Shown here: positions 27,442 through 35,136 of the stretch, piece after piece | How the letters are laid out: every line of letters starts with the position of its first letter | How positions within the stretch are numbered: position 1 is the first letter of the stretch | NCBI RefSeq assembly: GCF_000381925.1 | Contig: NZ_KB907309.1 | Coordinates: 744,001 to 808,000, forward strand | DNA from: Nocardia sp. BMG111209 | GTDB taxonomy: Bacteria; Actinomycetota; Actinomycetes; Mycobacteriales; Mycobacteriaceae | Direction: 5' to 3' | DNA: 64,000 nucleotides | Made by a program: the position numbers and the translations under genes | Notes under the pieces: model-generated | What the model saw: only the letters and a program-made list of their open reading frames with translations | Database searches by the model: none | What the model was told of the DNA's origin: nothing

Positions 27442-27471
27442 TTGTGACGCACATCACTCCGGGCAGATAAT
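27442..27471 (+). promoter_or_regulatory. Promoter of DUF1918 gene (leaderless)
   Basis: TTGTGA (27442-27447) and GATAAT (27466-27471), 18-bp spacer. The ATG at 27478 is exactly 7 bp after the -10 box, and no ribosome-binding site is present, so the mRNA should be leaderless. Confidence 0.65.
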
Positions 27472-27477
27472 GCGATC

Positions 27478-27663
27478 ATGCAGGCAAACATCGGTGACAG
27501 GTTGCTCGTCCACGGTCGAGCGGTAGGGATGCCGGATCACGCCGGGCAGATCGTCGAGGTGCGTGGTACCGACGGTGCACCCCCGTACATCGTGCGATTC
27601 GACGACGGGCACGAGAGCTTGGTGTTCCCGGGACCGGACTCGGTGGTCCGCCACCGCGGCTGA
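27478..27663 (+). CDS. DUF1918 domain protein
   Basis: A 61-aa single-domain protein: 'MQANIGDRLLVHGRAVG', 'GQIVEVRGTDGAPPYIVRF' and 'GHESLVFPGPDSVV' are the DUF1918 signature, a small beta-barrel (SH3-like). Function unknown; often near stress genes in actinobacteria. Monocistronic from the promoter at 27442. Confidence 0.88.
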   Translation: MQANIGDRLLVHGRAVGMPDHAGQIVEVRGTDGAPPYIVRFDDGHESLVFPGPDSVVRHRG

Positions 27664-27795
27664 GCGCAGCCCACTCCTCCGGATACGAATTCGGCGGTGC
27701 CGCCGTGGATTTGCCGCACCGCCGTGATGACCTCGTGATGAGCTCGTGATTGGCCATGTTTCACACGCATCGGACCGTTCTCGCTCGTGCCATAA

Positions 27796-27833
27796 CAGAC
27801 CATATGGTTGACGCGAAGTGTGGCACTGGAGAC
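27796..27833 (+). promoter_or_regulatory. Promoter with ACCATATGGT palindrome before SRPBCC gene
   Basis: TTGACG (27805-27810) and GACAAT (27828-27833) with 17-bp spacing form a good promoter. The perfect 10-bp palindrome ACCATATGGT (27796-27805) touches the -35 box and may be an operator. Confidence 0.5.
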
Positions 27834-27870
27834 AATCGGGCCCTAGGCAGTCCGGGGGCCGGAGGTACGC

Positions 27871-28329
27871 ATGCGCACGAAGACCAACCACCGAATCGTG
27901 GTCGACGTCGATCCCGCGGTGGTGACGGAGGCTTTGCTCACGGTCGAACGGATACCGGAATGGTCGCCGATGCATCGGGATGTCCGGGTGGCCACACACG
28001 ACGAATACGGCCGGCCACAACGCGTCTATGCGACCGTGAGTCCGACCGGTACGTCCGATCGCCAGGTTCTGGAATACACGTACGACGGTGATCGAATCTC
28101 CTGGCGCGTCGTCGAAAGTGGCGCGGGCGGCGGCGGTCTCGGCTGGTTCGACCTGGCGGAAACCGAGGAGGGTACCGAGATCTGGTATCACAGCGAGGTA
28201 TACCTGCCAATTCCCGTACCCGGAATTCTGATGAAACGCAGTCTGTCCCGGCTCCACGAGGAAGCGGTCCACAACCTCGCGGAGTTCATCGAGAAATTCC
28301 GGTTCGAACAGAGCTACGACGTGCCCTGA
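27871..28329 (+). CDS. SRPBCC (polyketide cyclase/START-like) family protein
   Basis: A 152-aa helix-grip protein with the N-terminal strand 'RIVVDVDPAVVTEALLTVERIPEWSP' (two pieces) and the closing long helix 'LSRLHEEAVHNLAEFIEKF'. These bind hydrophobic ligands in a deep cavity; no catalytic residues can be assigned. GGAGGT 4-5 nt before the ATG. Followed 23 bp later by ltrA; it may be co-transcribed. Confidence 0.82.
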   Translation: MRTKTNHRIVVDVDPAVVTEALLTVERIPEWSPMHRDVRVATHDEYGRPQRVYATVSPTGTSDRQVLEYTYDGDRISWRVVESGAGGGGLGWFDLAETEEGTEIWYHSEVYLPIPVPGILMKRSLSRLHEEAVHNLAEFIEKFRFEQSYDVP

Positions 28330-28352
28330 CGCCGCCGCTCGGCCGTGTCACC

Positions 28353-29567
28353 ATGTCCCCCATGACCGATGCGCTGCCGACGCGGTTGCGGCCCACCGCC
28401 GAGGACTCCTCGGTGACCCAGCTCGAACTGTTCTTCGATCTGGTGCTGGTGTTCGCGTTCACCCAGGTGACCGACCTCGCCGCGCACGAGTCCAGCATGC
28501 TGAACCTGTTGCGCGCCTTCCTGGTACTGGCCGTGATGTGGTGGGTGTGGATCGGCTACGCGTGGCTCGGCAACGTGGTGCGGGCCGACGAGGGCCTGGC
28601 GCGGGTGGCCATGTTCGCGGCCACGGGCACCGGGCTGATCATCGCGCTCACCATCCCCGAGGCGTTCCACAGTCAGCCCGGCGGCTGGCACGGGCCGCTG
28701 GTGTTCGCGCTCGCCTACCTCGTCGTGCGGCTGATCCATCTGGGCATGTTCTGGCTGGCGAGCAGCCACGATCGGCAGTTGCGCGGCCAGGTGGTGCGCT
28801 GGGCGGCCGGATCGATCACGATCGGCACCACCCTGCTGATCGTCGCCGGCACCACCACGGGCGCGGCGCAGATCTGGCTGTGGATCGCCGCGATCGCGGG
28901 CGATATGGCGTGGACCCTGTTCGCCGGCAACGGCTGGCGGCTGAACTCCGCCGGGCACTTCGCCGAACGGCACGGTCTCGTGGTGATCATCGCGCTCGGC
29001 GAGTCGGTCGTCTCGATCGGCGTGGGTGTTGCGGGACTGTCGATCTCGGGTCCGATCGTGCTCGGCGCGCTGCTCGGGCTGGCCGTCTCGGGCCTGCTGT
29101 GGTGGGCGTACTTCGACGTGGCCGCGCTGGTGGTCGAGCGCGAGCTGAAACGCGTGAGCGGCGAGCGCCGGGTGCAGATCGCCCGGAACTGCTACACCTA
29201 CTGGCACTTTCCGATGGTGGCCGGGATCGCCGGGCTGGCACTGGGATTGAAGAAGCTGCTGCACCAACTGGGCGGCACCGAGGGGCACACCCTGCACGAA
29301 TCACTGCCCGCGGTCCCGCTGTACGCGCTGTACGGCGGTGTGGCGGTCTATCTGCTCGGGCTGGTGGGATTCCGCCACTACGCCACGCGCGTGGTGCTGT
29401 GGCCGCGCGTGGTGGCCGCCGGGGCACTCGCCGCGCTGCTGCCGGCGGCCCTGGGCCTGCCCGCGATCATCGCGCTGGGGCTGCTGTGCGGGGTGCTGGT
29501 GGCCCTGATCGCCTGGGAGGCCCTGCGTTACGCGCGACCGCGCGACGAGGTCCGGCACGCGGAGTGA
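28353..29567 (+). CDS. ltrA: Low temperature requirement protein A (LtrA) family membrane protein
   Basis: A 404-aa polytopic membrane protein. The N-terminal 'VTQLELFFDLVLVFAFTQVT' signature and about ten to twelve predicted helices are typical of LtrA, named for a Listeria gene needed for growth in the cold; its molecular role is unknown. Two candidate ATGs (28353 and 28362) lie close together without a clear ribosome-binding site. It converges with the ion-channel-like gene ending 4 bp away. Confidence 0.88.
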   Translation: MSPMTDALPTRLRPTAEDSSVTQLELFFDLVLVFAFTQVTDLAAHESSMLNLLRAFLVLAVMWWVWIGYAWLGNVVRADEGLARVAMFAATGTGLIIALTIPEAFHSQPGGWHGPLVFALAYLVVRLIHLGMFWLASSHDRQLRGQVVRWAAGSITIGTTLLIVAGTTTGAAQIWLWIAAIAGDMAWTLFAGNGWRLNSAGHFAERHGLVVIIALGESVVSIGVGVAGLSISGPIVLGALLGLAVSGLLWWAYFDVAALVVERELKRVSGERRVQIARNCYTYWHFPMVAGIAGLALGLKKLLHQLGGTEGHTLHESLPAVPLYALYGGVAVYLLGLVGFRHYATRVVLWPRVVAAGALAALLPAALGLPAIIALGLLCGVLVALIAWEALRYARPRDEVRHAE

Positions 29568-29571
29568 TCGG

Positions 29572-30378
29572 TCACGACCGCCGGACGCCGCGATTGTCCA
29601 GCGATTCGTCGACCCGCACCCCGTCCAGGACGGACCGGCGCATCTGGTGCACGTTCTCCCGCAGCACGTCGCCGATCAGCTCGTCGACGCGGGGATCGGC
29701 CAGCGCCTGCATCAGGATCCGGAAGCTGGTGTCGGTGATCGCGCGGATGATGTCCTCGTGGAAGGGCAGGTATTTCACCCGGCCGACCTGGGGATCGTTG
29801 CGGATCAACTCGAGGACCAGCCCGTCGAGTTCGGCGCGGTTCTCCTCCAGCGCGGAGGCCAGGTTGCGGGTGTACTGGCCGGTGCGCATCACCTCGGCGA
29901 CCTCCTCCAGCACCGCGATGGTGACGGGCCGTTTGACCGTGTCGACGATGGCGCCGAAGAACCGGTTCAGCACGACCATCGCGACCCGGTCGCCGAACAC
30001 CTGCTCAGCGGCGCGGGCCAGCCGCAGGCCGAGCGCGAACACGCGCAGCAGCCGGAACGCGCGGAGGTACACATTCGTCACCGGCACCATGCCGACCACG
30101 TCGTACCAGTGCCCCAGCAGGTACGACAACGTCCAGCCCGCGAATCGCCACCGCCACAGGAACTCCAGGGCGAAGACCCCGCACAGCACGTAGTCGGCGT
30201 CGGTCACCACGCGCGCGGTGCGCGGTGCGACCGGCTGGAAATGGATCCACCCGAGCCCCGCCACCGCCGCGGCGCCGAGCAGCACCATCACCAGATCCAC
30301 CCAGAACTCGGGCTCCAGCCGCACCCGGTGGACCGCGACCGCGGCCGGTGTGTCGGTGGGCGCGCTCAACTGCGACAC
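29572..30378 (-). CDS. Voltage-gated ion channel-like (ion transporter superfamily) protein
   Basis: A 268-aa protein with membrane segments in residues 25-135. 'DYVLCGVFALEFLWRWRFAGW' resembles an S2-S3 segment, and 'YLRAFRLLRVFALGLRLARA' has the regularly spaced Arg of an S4 voltage sensor. No pore loop with a selectivity filter is evident, so it is a voltage-sensor-like protein, not a proven channel. The C-terminal 130 residues are soluble and helical. GTG start 30378 is fixed by GAGGAAGG 7 nt upstream. Confidence 0.72.
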   Translation of the reverse strand: MSQLSAPTDTPAAVAVHRVRLEPEFWVDLVMVLLGAAAVAGLGWIHFQPVAPRTARVVTDADYVLCGVFALEFLWRWRFAGWTLSYLLGHWYDVVGMVPVTNVYLRAFRLLRVFALGLRLARAAEQVFGDRVAMVVLNRFFGAIVDTVKRPVTIAVLEEVAEVMRTGQYTRNLASALEENRAELDGLVLELIRNDPQVGRVKYLPFHEDIIRAITDTSFRILMQALADPRVDELIGDVLRENVHQMRRSVLDGVRVDESLDNRGVRRS

Positions 30379-30459
30379 GACGATGCCTTCCTCGAACCGT
30401 TCGCGCCGAGAGTAATGCCCGGCGCCGAGCCTGGACAGGGGCCGCCCCCGGCCCGGGTC

Positions 30460-30536
30460 GGTGACCTGCGGCCGGGACACGGTGACCTGCGGCCGGTACT
30501 CAGTGGCCTGCGGCTGGTACTCAGTGGCCTGCGGCC
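30460..30536. repeat. Tandem ~21-bp repeats overlapping the cholesterol oxidase stop codon
   Basis: Four units start near 30460, 30481, 30503 and 30524, with core GTGRCCTGCGGCYGG. The last full unit includes the oxidase stop (30521-30523) and the final partial unit encodes its last residues. The array looks like stepwise duplication of the 3' end of the gene. Confidence 0.75.
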
Positions 30537-32140
30537 ACGATCGCCGCGATATTGCGTTCGGCCAGCGCCGTGATCGTCAGCGACGGATTCACGGTGCCGG
30601 TACTGCCCGGGATCGCGGCGCCGTCCATCACGTACAGCCCCGGATGCCCGAGGACCCGGCCGTTGCCGTCGGTGACCTGTCCCAGGACCGCGCCGCCGAG
30701 CGGATGCGCGGTGAACACCGCGTTGGCGTCGTAACCGAGCGGCTTGTAGTCCAGCACCGCGCCCGCCCGTTCGGCGATGTGGTGGTCGACGTGCCGGCAG
30801 GCGTCGGCCACCGCGTCCTGCGCACTCTTCGGCCAGGTCAGCGTCGCCGCGTTGCGGGCGCGGTCGAAAGTGAAACGCGCCCGGGTGGAATCGAGCACCA
30901 TACCGAGCGAGGCCAGCGCCCCGGTCTCCACCGGGATGCCGGGGATGTACCAGCTCTCCAGGCTCAGCGGCGGGCCGGATTCGTCGGCGATGCGGCTCGC
31001 GCTGGGCACGCCCTGCCCCAGCCTGGACAGCGTGCTCTCGCCGCGCGCCAGCACCACGTCGCCGTTGGTGCCCCAGCCCTCGCCCACGTGCTCGTTGAGA
31101 TTCGGCAGGGTTCCGGTCGCCTGCGCACGCACCAGCAGCTCCGAGGTGCCCAGCGAACCCGCGCCGAGGAACAACCGGTCGCAGGTGAGGGTGCGGGTAC
31201 CCAGTACGGCGCCGGTCGGGTCGAGTTTGGTGACGGTGACGACGAATCGGCCGCCCGGCTCCTGCGCGACGGTGTCGACCCGATGCCCCGGGTACACGGC
31301 CGAGCGTCCGGTGTCCTGCGCATAACGCAGGTAGTTCTGGTTGAGGTCGAATTTGGCGCCGTTGGAATTTCCCAGATTGCTGCGCGCCGCCGTCGCGGAA
31401 GCCCTTGTGGTACCACCCAATTCGGCCCGGAGAATATCCCAATTGAAGATGGAGTCGTTGGGTACGGACCGATATCCGGCCTTGCGCACCTGATCGTCCC
31501 AGACCCGCGCGTGGGTGAACGGTCCCGACGCGTAGATATCGGCCGGCATCGGACTCAATCGCAACATCTGCCGCACCCGCGGATACCAGACGCTGTCCAT
31601 TTCACCGTAATCGACTGTGCCCCGGAATATCTGGTCGAAGAATCGCTGTTCCGGGGCGATCATGGCGCCGGTGAAAACGACCGATCCGCCGCCGACCGCG
31701 GCGGCGTGCCAGACGTCGATTCCGGGAAATTCCGTGACGTCCAGCACGCCGCCGAAATCGGCGAATCGCATGGGCACCTTGGTAACTCCGGTGAACGAGG
31801 TGCGATGCCAGAAGCCGCGGCCGTCGGGCAGATCGTCACCGGTGAAGATTTCCCGCCAGGGATCGTTGGGCCACCGCGAACCCCGTTCCAGCACAGTGTT
31901 GGTCACGCCCGCCTCGGCCAGCCGCAACGCCGTGACGGCCGCCCCGAAGCCGGAGCCGACCACGATCGCCTCCGTATGCTCCGGCGGATCTGCCAGGGGC
32001 GCAAAGACTTCCGGTACCCACGAGCGAAACAGGCTGACCCAGTTGGGATCCGCGCGCGCGACACCGGCTCCGGACCACCGGACGGCGGCACCGGAGAACG
32101 CCGCAGCGGCGGCTGCTCGCAGAAGAACACGTCTGCGCAA
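30521..32140 (-). CDS. Secreted cholesterol oxidase (GMC type, Tat exported)
   Basis: A 539-aa flavoenzyme. Tat-type signal with RRR near residues 2-4, a hydrophobic Ala-rich stretch and a cut near 'GVARADP' (about 29-31). FAD motif 'VVGSGFGAAVTALRLAEAG', catalytic His in 'AHPLGGAVLG' and Asn in 'TGTVNPSLTITALAERN' match Streptomyces/Rhodococcus type I cholesterol oxidase. It oxidises the 3-beta-hydroxyl of cholesterol and isomerises to cholestenone outside the cell. The TTG start is set by GGGAGGGG 4 nt upstream. No KstR-like box was seen upstream, unlike the P450/GMC genes. Confidence 0.9.
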   Translation of the reverse strand: MRRRVLLRAAAAAAFSGAAVRWSGAGVARADPNWVSLFRSWVPEVFAPLADPPEHTEAIVVGSGFGAAVTALRLAEAGVTNTVLERGSRWPNDPWREIFTGDDLPDGRGFWHRTSFTGVTKVPMRFADFGGVLDVTEFPGIDVWHAAAVGGGSVVFTGAMIAPEQRFFDQIFRGTVDYGEMDSVWYPRVRQMLRLSPMPADIYASGPFTHARVWDDQVRKAGYRSVPNDSIFNWDILRAELGGTTRASATAARSNLGNSNGAKFDLNQNYLRYAQDTGRSAVYPGHRVDTVAQEPGGRFVVTVTKLDPTGAVLGTRTLTCDRLFLGAGSLGTSELLVRAQATGTLPNLNEHVGEGWGTNGDVVLARGESTLSRLGQGVPSASRIADESGPPLSLESWYIPGIPVETGALASLGMVLDSTRARFTFDRARNAATLTWPKSAQDAVADACRHVDHHIAERAGAVLDYKPLGYDANAVFTAHPLGGAVLGQVTDGNGRVLGHPGLYVMDGAAIPGSTGTVNPSLTITALAERNIAAIVAAGH

Positions 32141-32433
32141 TCGGCCCCTCCCTCATCACGCGTGGCCGCGCGCGAGCGTACCGGGTCCGGCCGCCGGTCT
32201 CAACAGAATCGGCGGCCACATCCGGCGCCGAGGGCCGCGGTATCGACCCAGGTAGGGGCTTCCAGCAGGGCGGAAGCCGCCGATATGTGTCATTTCACAA
32301 TTCGCCTGTGAACGACGGCTACCGCGGGCCACACCACAACGCGGGACCCGCACCCACGGCGGGCAACCGGCGGCTACGGGGGCCCACCGGCGCCACCGTG
32401 ACTCGGACGACGCCGGCCGCCGCGGCTCGGATC

Positions 32434-33144
32434 TCAGGCGCGCAGGCGCTCGCGCCGGAGCCGGTCGACCTCGGGCAGGTCCAGCGGCGGCAGCGAGTCG
32501 ACGCCGAGCGCGCGGGCCAGCAGGTGATCCGCCAGTTCCGGATTGCGGGCCAGCACGGGGCCGTGCAGGTAGGTGCCGTACACCGAACCCTGTACCACGC
32601 CCTCGAGGCCGTCGCCCACACCGTTGCCGACGCCGCGGGTCACCCGGGCCAGGCCGCGGGCGTCACCGCCGAGTTTCGTTCCGCCACGGTGGTTCTCGAA
32701 GCCGGTGAGCGGCTGAGAGAGGCCGGGCAGCAGCGGTGTGGTGGCCACCTCGCCGATCGCCCGCACCCGCTGCGGCGAGGTGGTGACGTCGAACAGGCCC
32801 ACGCCGTCCACCCGCTCCCCACCGGAGGTTTCGTACCAGTGGCCGAGCACCTGGATGGCGGCGCAGATCGCCAGCACCGGAACGCCTTTCGCGGCGGCCT
32901 CCTGCAGGCCGGGATACCGCTGCAGATGGCGCGTGGCCAGCCGCTGGGCCGAATCCTCCGCTCCCCCCAGGGTATACAGGTCCAGCGACGCGGGAACCGG
33001 GTCGTTCAAGGAGATCTCGACGATCTCGGCGTCGTGGCCGCGCATCCGCAGCCGCTGCCGCAGCACCAGCGCGTTACCGCCGTCGCCGTAGGTGCCCATC
33101 ACATCGGGCAGTACCAGCCCGATCCGGACCGTGGACTCGCTCAT
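32434..33144 (-). CDS. gatD: Lipid II isoglutaminyl synthase, glutamine amidotransferase subunit
   Basis: A 236-aa class I glutamine amidotransferase (CobB/CobQ-like). Nucleophile Cys94 in 'LAICAAIQVLG' and His194 in 'GTYLHGP'. With MurT it amidates D-Glu of lipid II to D-isoglutamine using glutamine nitrogen, which tightens peptidoglycan and affects beta-lactam and lysozyme resistance. The elbow reads ICAAIQ instead of the commoner CxGYQ. Overlaps murT by 4 bp (ATGA), the usual murT-gatD pair. Confidence 0.94.
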   Translation of the reverse strand: MSESTVRIGLVLPDVMGTYGDGGNALVLRQRLRMRGHDAEIVEISLNDPVPASLDLYTLGGAEDSAQRLATRHLQRYPGLQEAAAKGVPVLAICAAIQVLGHWYETSGGERVDGVGLFDVTTSPQRVRAIGEVATTPLLPGLSQPLTGFENHRGGTKLGGDARGLARVTRGVGNGVGDGLEGVVQGSVYGTYLHGPVLARNPELADHLLARALGVDSLPPLDLPEVDRLRRERLRA

Positions 33145-34382
33145 GCGGTCACGACCCCTTCCAGATCGCGGTTCAGATCCCGGAACGCCGTGTAGTTGGC
33201 CAGCACCTCGACCCGGCCGGGCGGGCAGGATGCGATGGCCTGCAACGGATCCGGCACGGTGGTGTGTTCCACCCCGGCATAGGTGAGGCGCACCGCCAGA
33301 TCGGTGGCGCGTTCCCCGGCGGCCACCACCTGGGTGCCCTCGAAGTGTTCGAAGCGTACGTCCCACAGCCAGGACAGATCCTCGCCGTCGGGCACCTGGC
33401 CGTTCACCGCGATCACCAGACCCGTTGCGGCCGAATCGATCATCGACAGCGCCTCCTGCCAGCCGGCCGGATTCTTGGCCAGCAGCAGGCGGGCGTTGTG
33501 CGCACCGACCTGCACGGTGCGGTAGCGGCCGGCGATCTCGCGCACGGTGGCCGCGGCATCCACGGCGGTGGCCGCCGGAACCGCCAGCGCCACCGCGGCG
33601 GCGACCGCCTGCGCGGCGTTACCGCGGTTGGCGCGGCCCGGAAGGGCAAGGTGCAGCGGCAGTTTCACGCCGTCCGGCCCGTACAGATGCTCCTCGTCGA
33701 CCCACCAGTCCGGTTCGGGCCGATGGAAGTCCGCGCCGGTGCTGCGCCAGTGCTCGCCCTCCCAGACGATCGGCTCACCGGAGCGCGGGCAACTGGTCGC
33801 GTCCACCGCCCAGCCGCTGCCGGCCGACACCCAGACCACATTCGGATGGTCGTAGGCGATCGAGGTGACCAGCACGTCGTCGCAGTTGGCGATCAGCACG
33901 GTATCGGGATGGCGGGCCATGCCGGCGCGCAGCTTCCGCTCGATCATGTTGATCTCGCCGACCCGGTCCAGCTGGTCGCGGCTGAGGTTCAGCAGCACCA
34001 CGGCCGCGGGGTTCAGCGCGTCCGCGACGTGCGGCAGATGCAGTTCGTCGACCTCGATCGCGGCCAGCGGCGCGGTGCGGTGGGCGGTGAGGGCGGCGAC
34101 GATACCGGCGTCCATATTGGCGCCGTCGGCCTGGGAGGCGACCGGGCCGAGCGTGCCGAGCGCGGCGGCGGTCATCCGGGTGGTGGTGGACTTGCCGTTG
34201 GTGCCGGTCACCAGGACCGTGCGCCGGCCCCGGCCGAGCTGCGTCATGATCGACGGATCGATCAGCAGCGCGATCAGGCCGCCGATCATCGAACCCTTGC
34301 CCCGGCCCGCGCGTTGCGAGGCCCAGGACGCGGCCGCCGCCGCCTGCAGCGCCAGCCGTCCGCGTACCGAGATGTCTGCCAC
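33141..34382 (-). CDS. murT: Lipid II isoglutaminyl synthase, Mur ligase subunit MurT
   Basis: A 413-aa Mur-ligase-like protein. ATP loop 'VTGTNGKSTTTRM' at residues 58-70, central domain with 'VDELHLPHV' and 'NLSRDQLDRVGEIN', and the C-terminal DUF1727 domain ('VQVGAHNARLLLAKNPAGWQEAL' in part). It binds lipid II and activates the D-Glu carboxylate for amidation by GatD. The zinc-ribbon insert of other MurT proteins is reduced here to a single Cys ('SCPRSGEP'). GTG start 34382. Confidence 0.94.
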   Translation of the reverse strand: MADISVRGRLALQAAAAASWASQRAGRGKGSMIGGLIALLIDPSIMTQLGRGRRTVLVTGTNGKSTTTRMTAAALGTLGPVASQADGANMDAGIVAALTAHRTAPLAAIEVDELHLPHVADALNPAAVVLLNLSRDQLDRVGEINMIERKLRAGMARHPDTVLIANCDDVLVTSIAYDHPNVVWVSAGSGWAVDATSCPRSGEPIVWEGEHWRSTGADFHRPEPDWWVDEEHLYGPDGVKLPLHLALPGRANRGNAAQAVAAAVALAVPAATAVDAAATVREIAGRYRTVQVGAHNARLLLAKNPAGWQEALSMIDSAATGLVIAVNGQVPDGEDLSWLWDVRFEHFEGTQVVAAGERATDLAVRLTYAGVEHTTVPDPLQAIASCPPGRVEVLANYTAFRDLNRDLEGVVTA

Positions 34383-34452
34383 GACGCGAGTGTATTGGCA
34401 GCCGGGGCCGCACGCCGTACTCAGGGGCCGCCGGTGTGGCACGGCCCCGCAA

Positions 34453-35076
34453 TCAGCCGCGATAGAGCAACTTCTCGTAGTTCTCCGGGGCGTAGTGGCG
34501 TTCCAGTTCCGCCAGCGATTCGGTGATACCGGCCTGGACCTCCTTGGCCAGGCACGCGGCATTCGGCAGCGTGTCCTCCGGCCAGAGCGGTGGCTGCCAC
34601 AACTTGCTGCGGAGGAATGCCTTGGCACAGTGGAAGAAGATGGTCTCGATCTCCACCTCGATGGCCAGGATCGGCCGGTGCCCCTTGACCACCATGTCGT
34701 CGAAATAGGGCGCGTCCCGCAGCAGCCGCGCGCGGCCGTTGATCCGCAACGTCTCGTTGCGGCCCGGGATGAGGAAGATCACACCCACGTGCGGATTCGA
34801 CAGGATGTTCAGATAGCCGTCGGCGCGCCGGTTACCGGGCCGTTCCGGGATGGCGATCGTATGGTCGTCGAGCACCCGGACGAAGCCCGCCGGATCGCCC
34901 TTCGGCGAGGCATCGCAGTTGCCCTCGGCATCGCTCGTGGCCAGCACGATGAACGGTGAGGTCGCGATCCACTGCCGATCGCGGGGATGCAGCGCGGGGC
35001 GCTCCTTGACGGCGGCTCGCGGCATCACCGGCCCGAGCAGTTCACGCAGTTCCGCCGGGCTGGTGATTTCGCTCAT
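34453..35076 (-). CDS. Pyridoxamine 5'-phosphate oxidase-fold flavoprotein (MSMEG_1061-like)
   Basis: A 207-aa split-barrel protein. 'ATSPFIVLATSDAEGNCDASPKGDPAGFVRV' (two pieces) is the FMN/F420 pocket signature of this PPOX branch, with 'GRNETLRINGRARLLRDAPYF' and a longer C-terminal helix region. Probably binds FMN or F420 and reduces a small substrate; role unknown. Separate transcription unit from murT, 70 bp away. Confidence 0.83.
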   Translation of the reverse strand: MSEITSPAELRELLGPVMPRAAVKERPALHPRDRQWIATSPFIVLATSDAEGNCDASPKGDPAGFVRVLDDHTIAIPERPGNRRADGYLNILSNPHVGVIFLIPGRNETLRINGRARLLRDAPYFDDMVVKGHRPILAIEVEIETIFFHCAKAFLRSKLWQPPLWPEDTLPNAACLAKEVQAGITESLAELERHYAPENYEKLLYRG

Positions 35077-35136
35077 GCATCGATTGAACTGCCGATCCGG
35101 CCCCGATACCAGCGGTTTGTGGGAGATCCCACCGGG

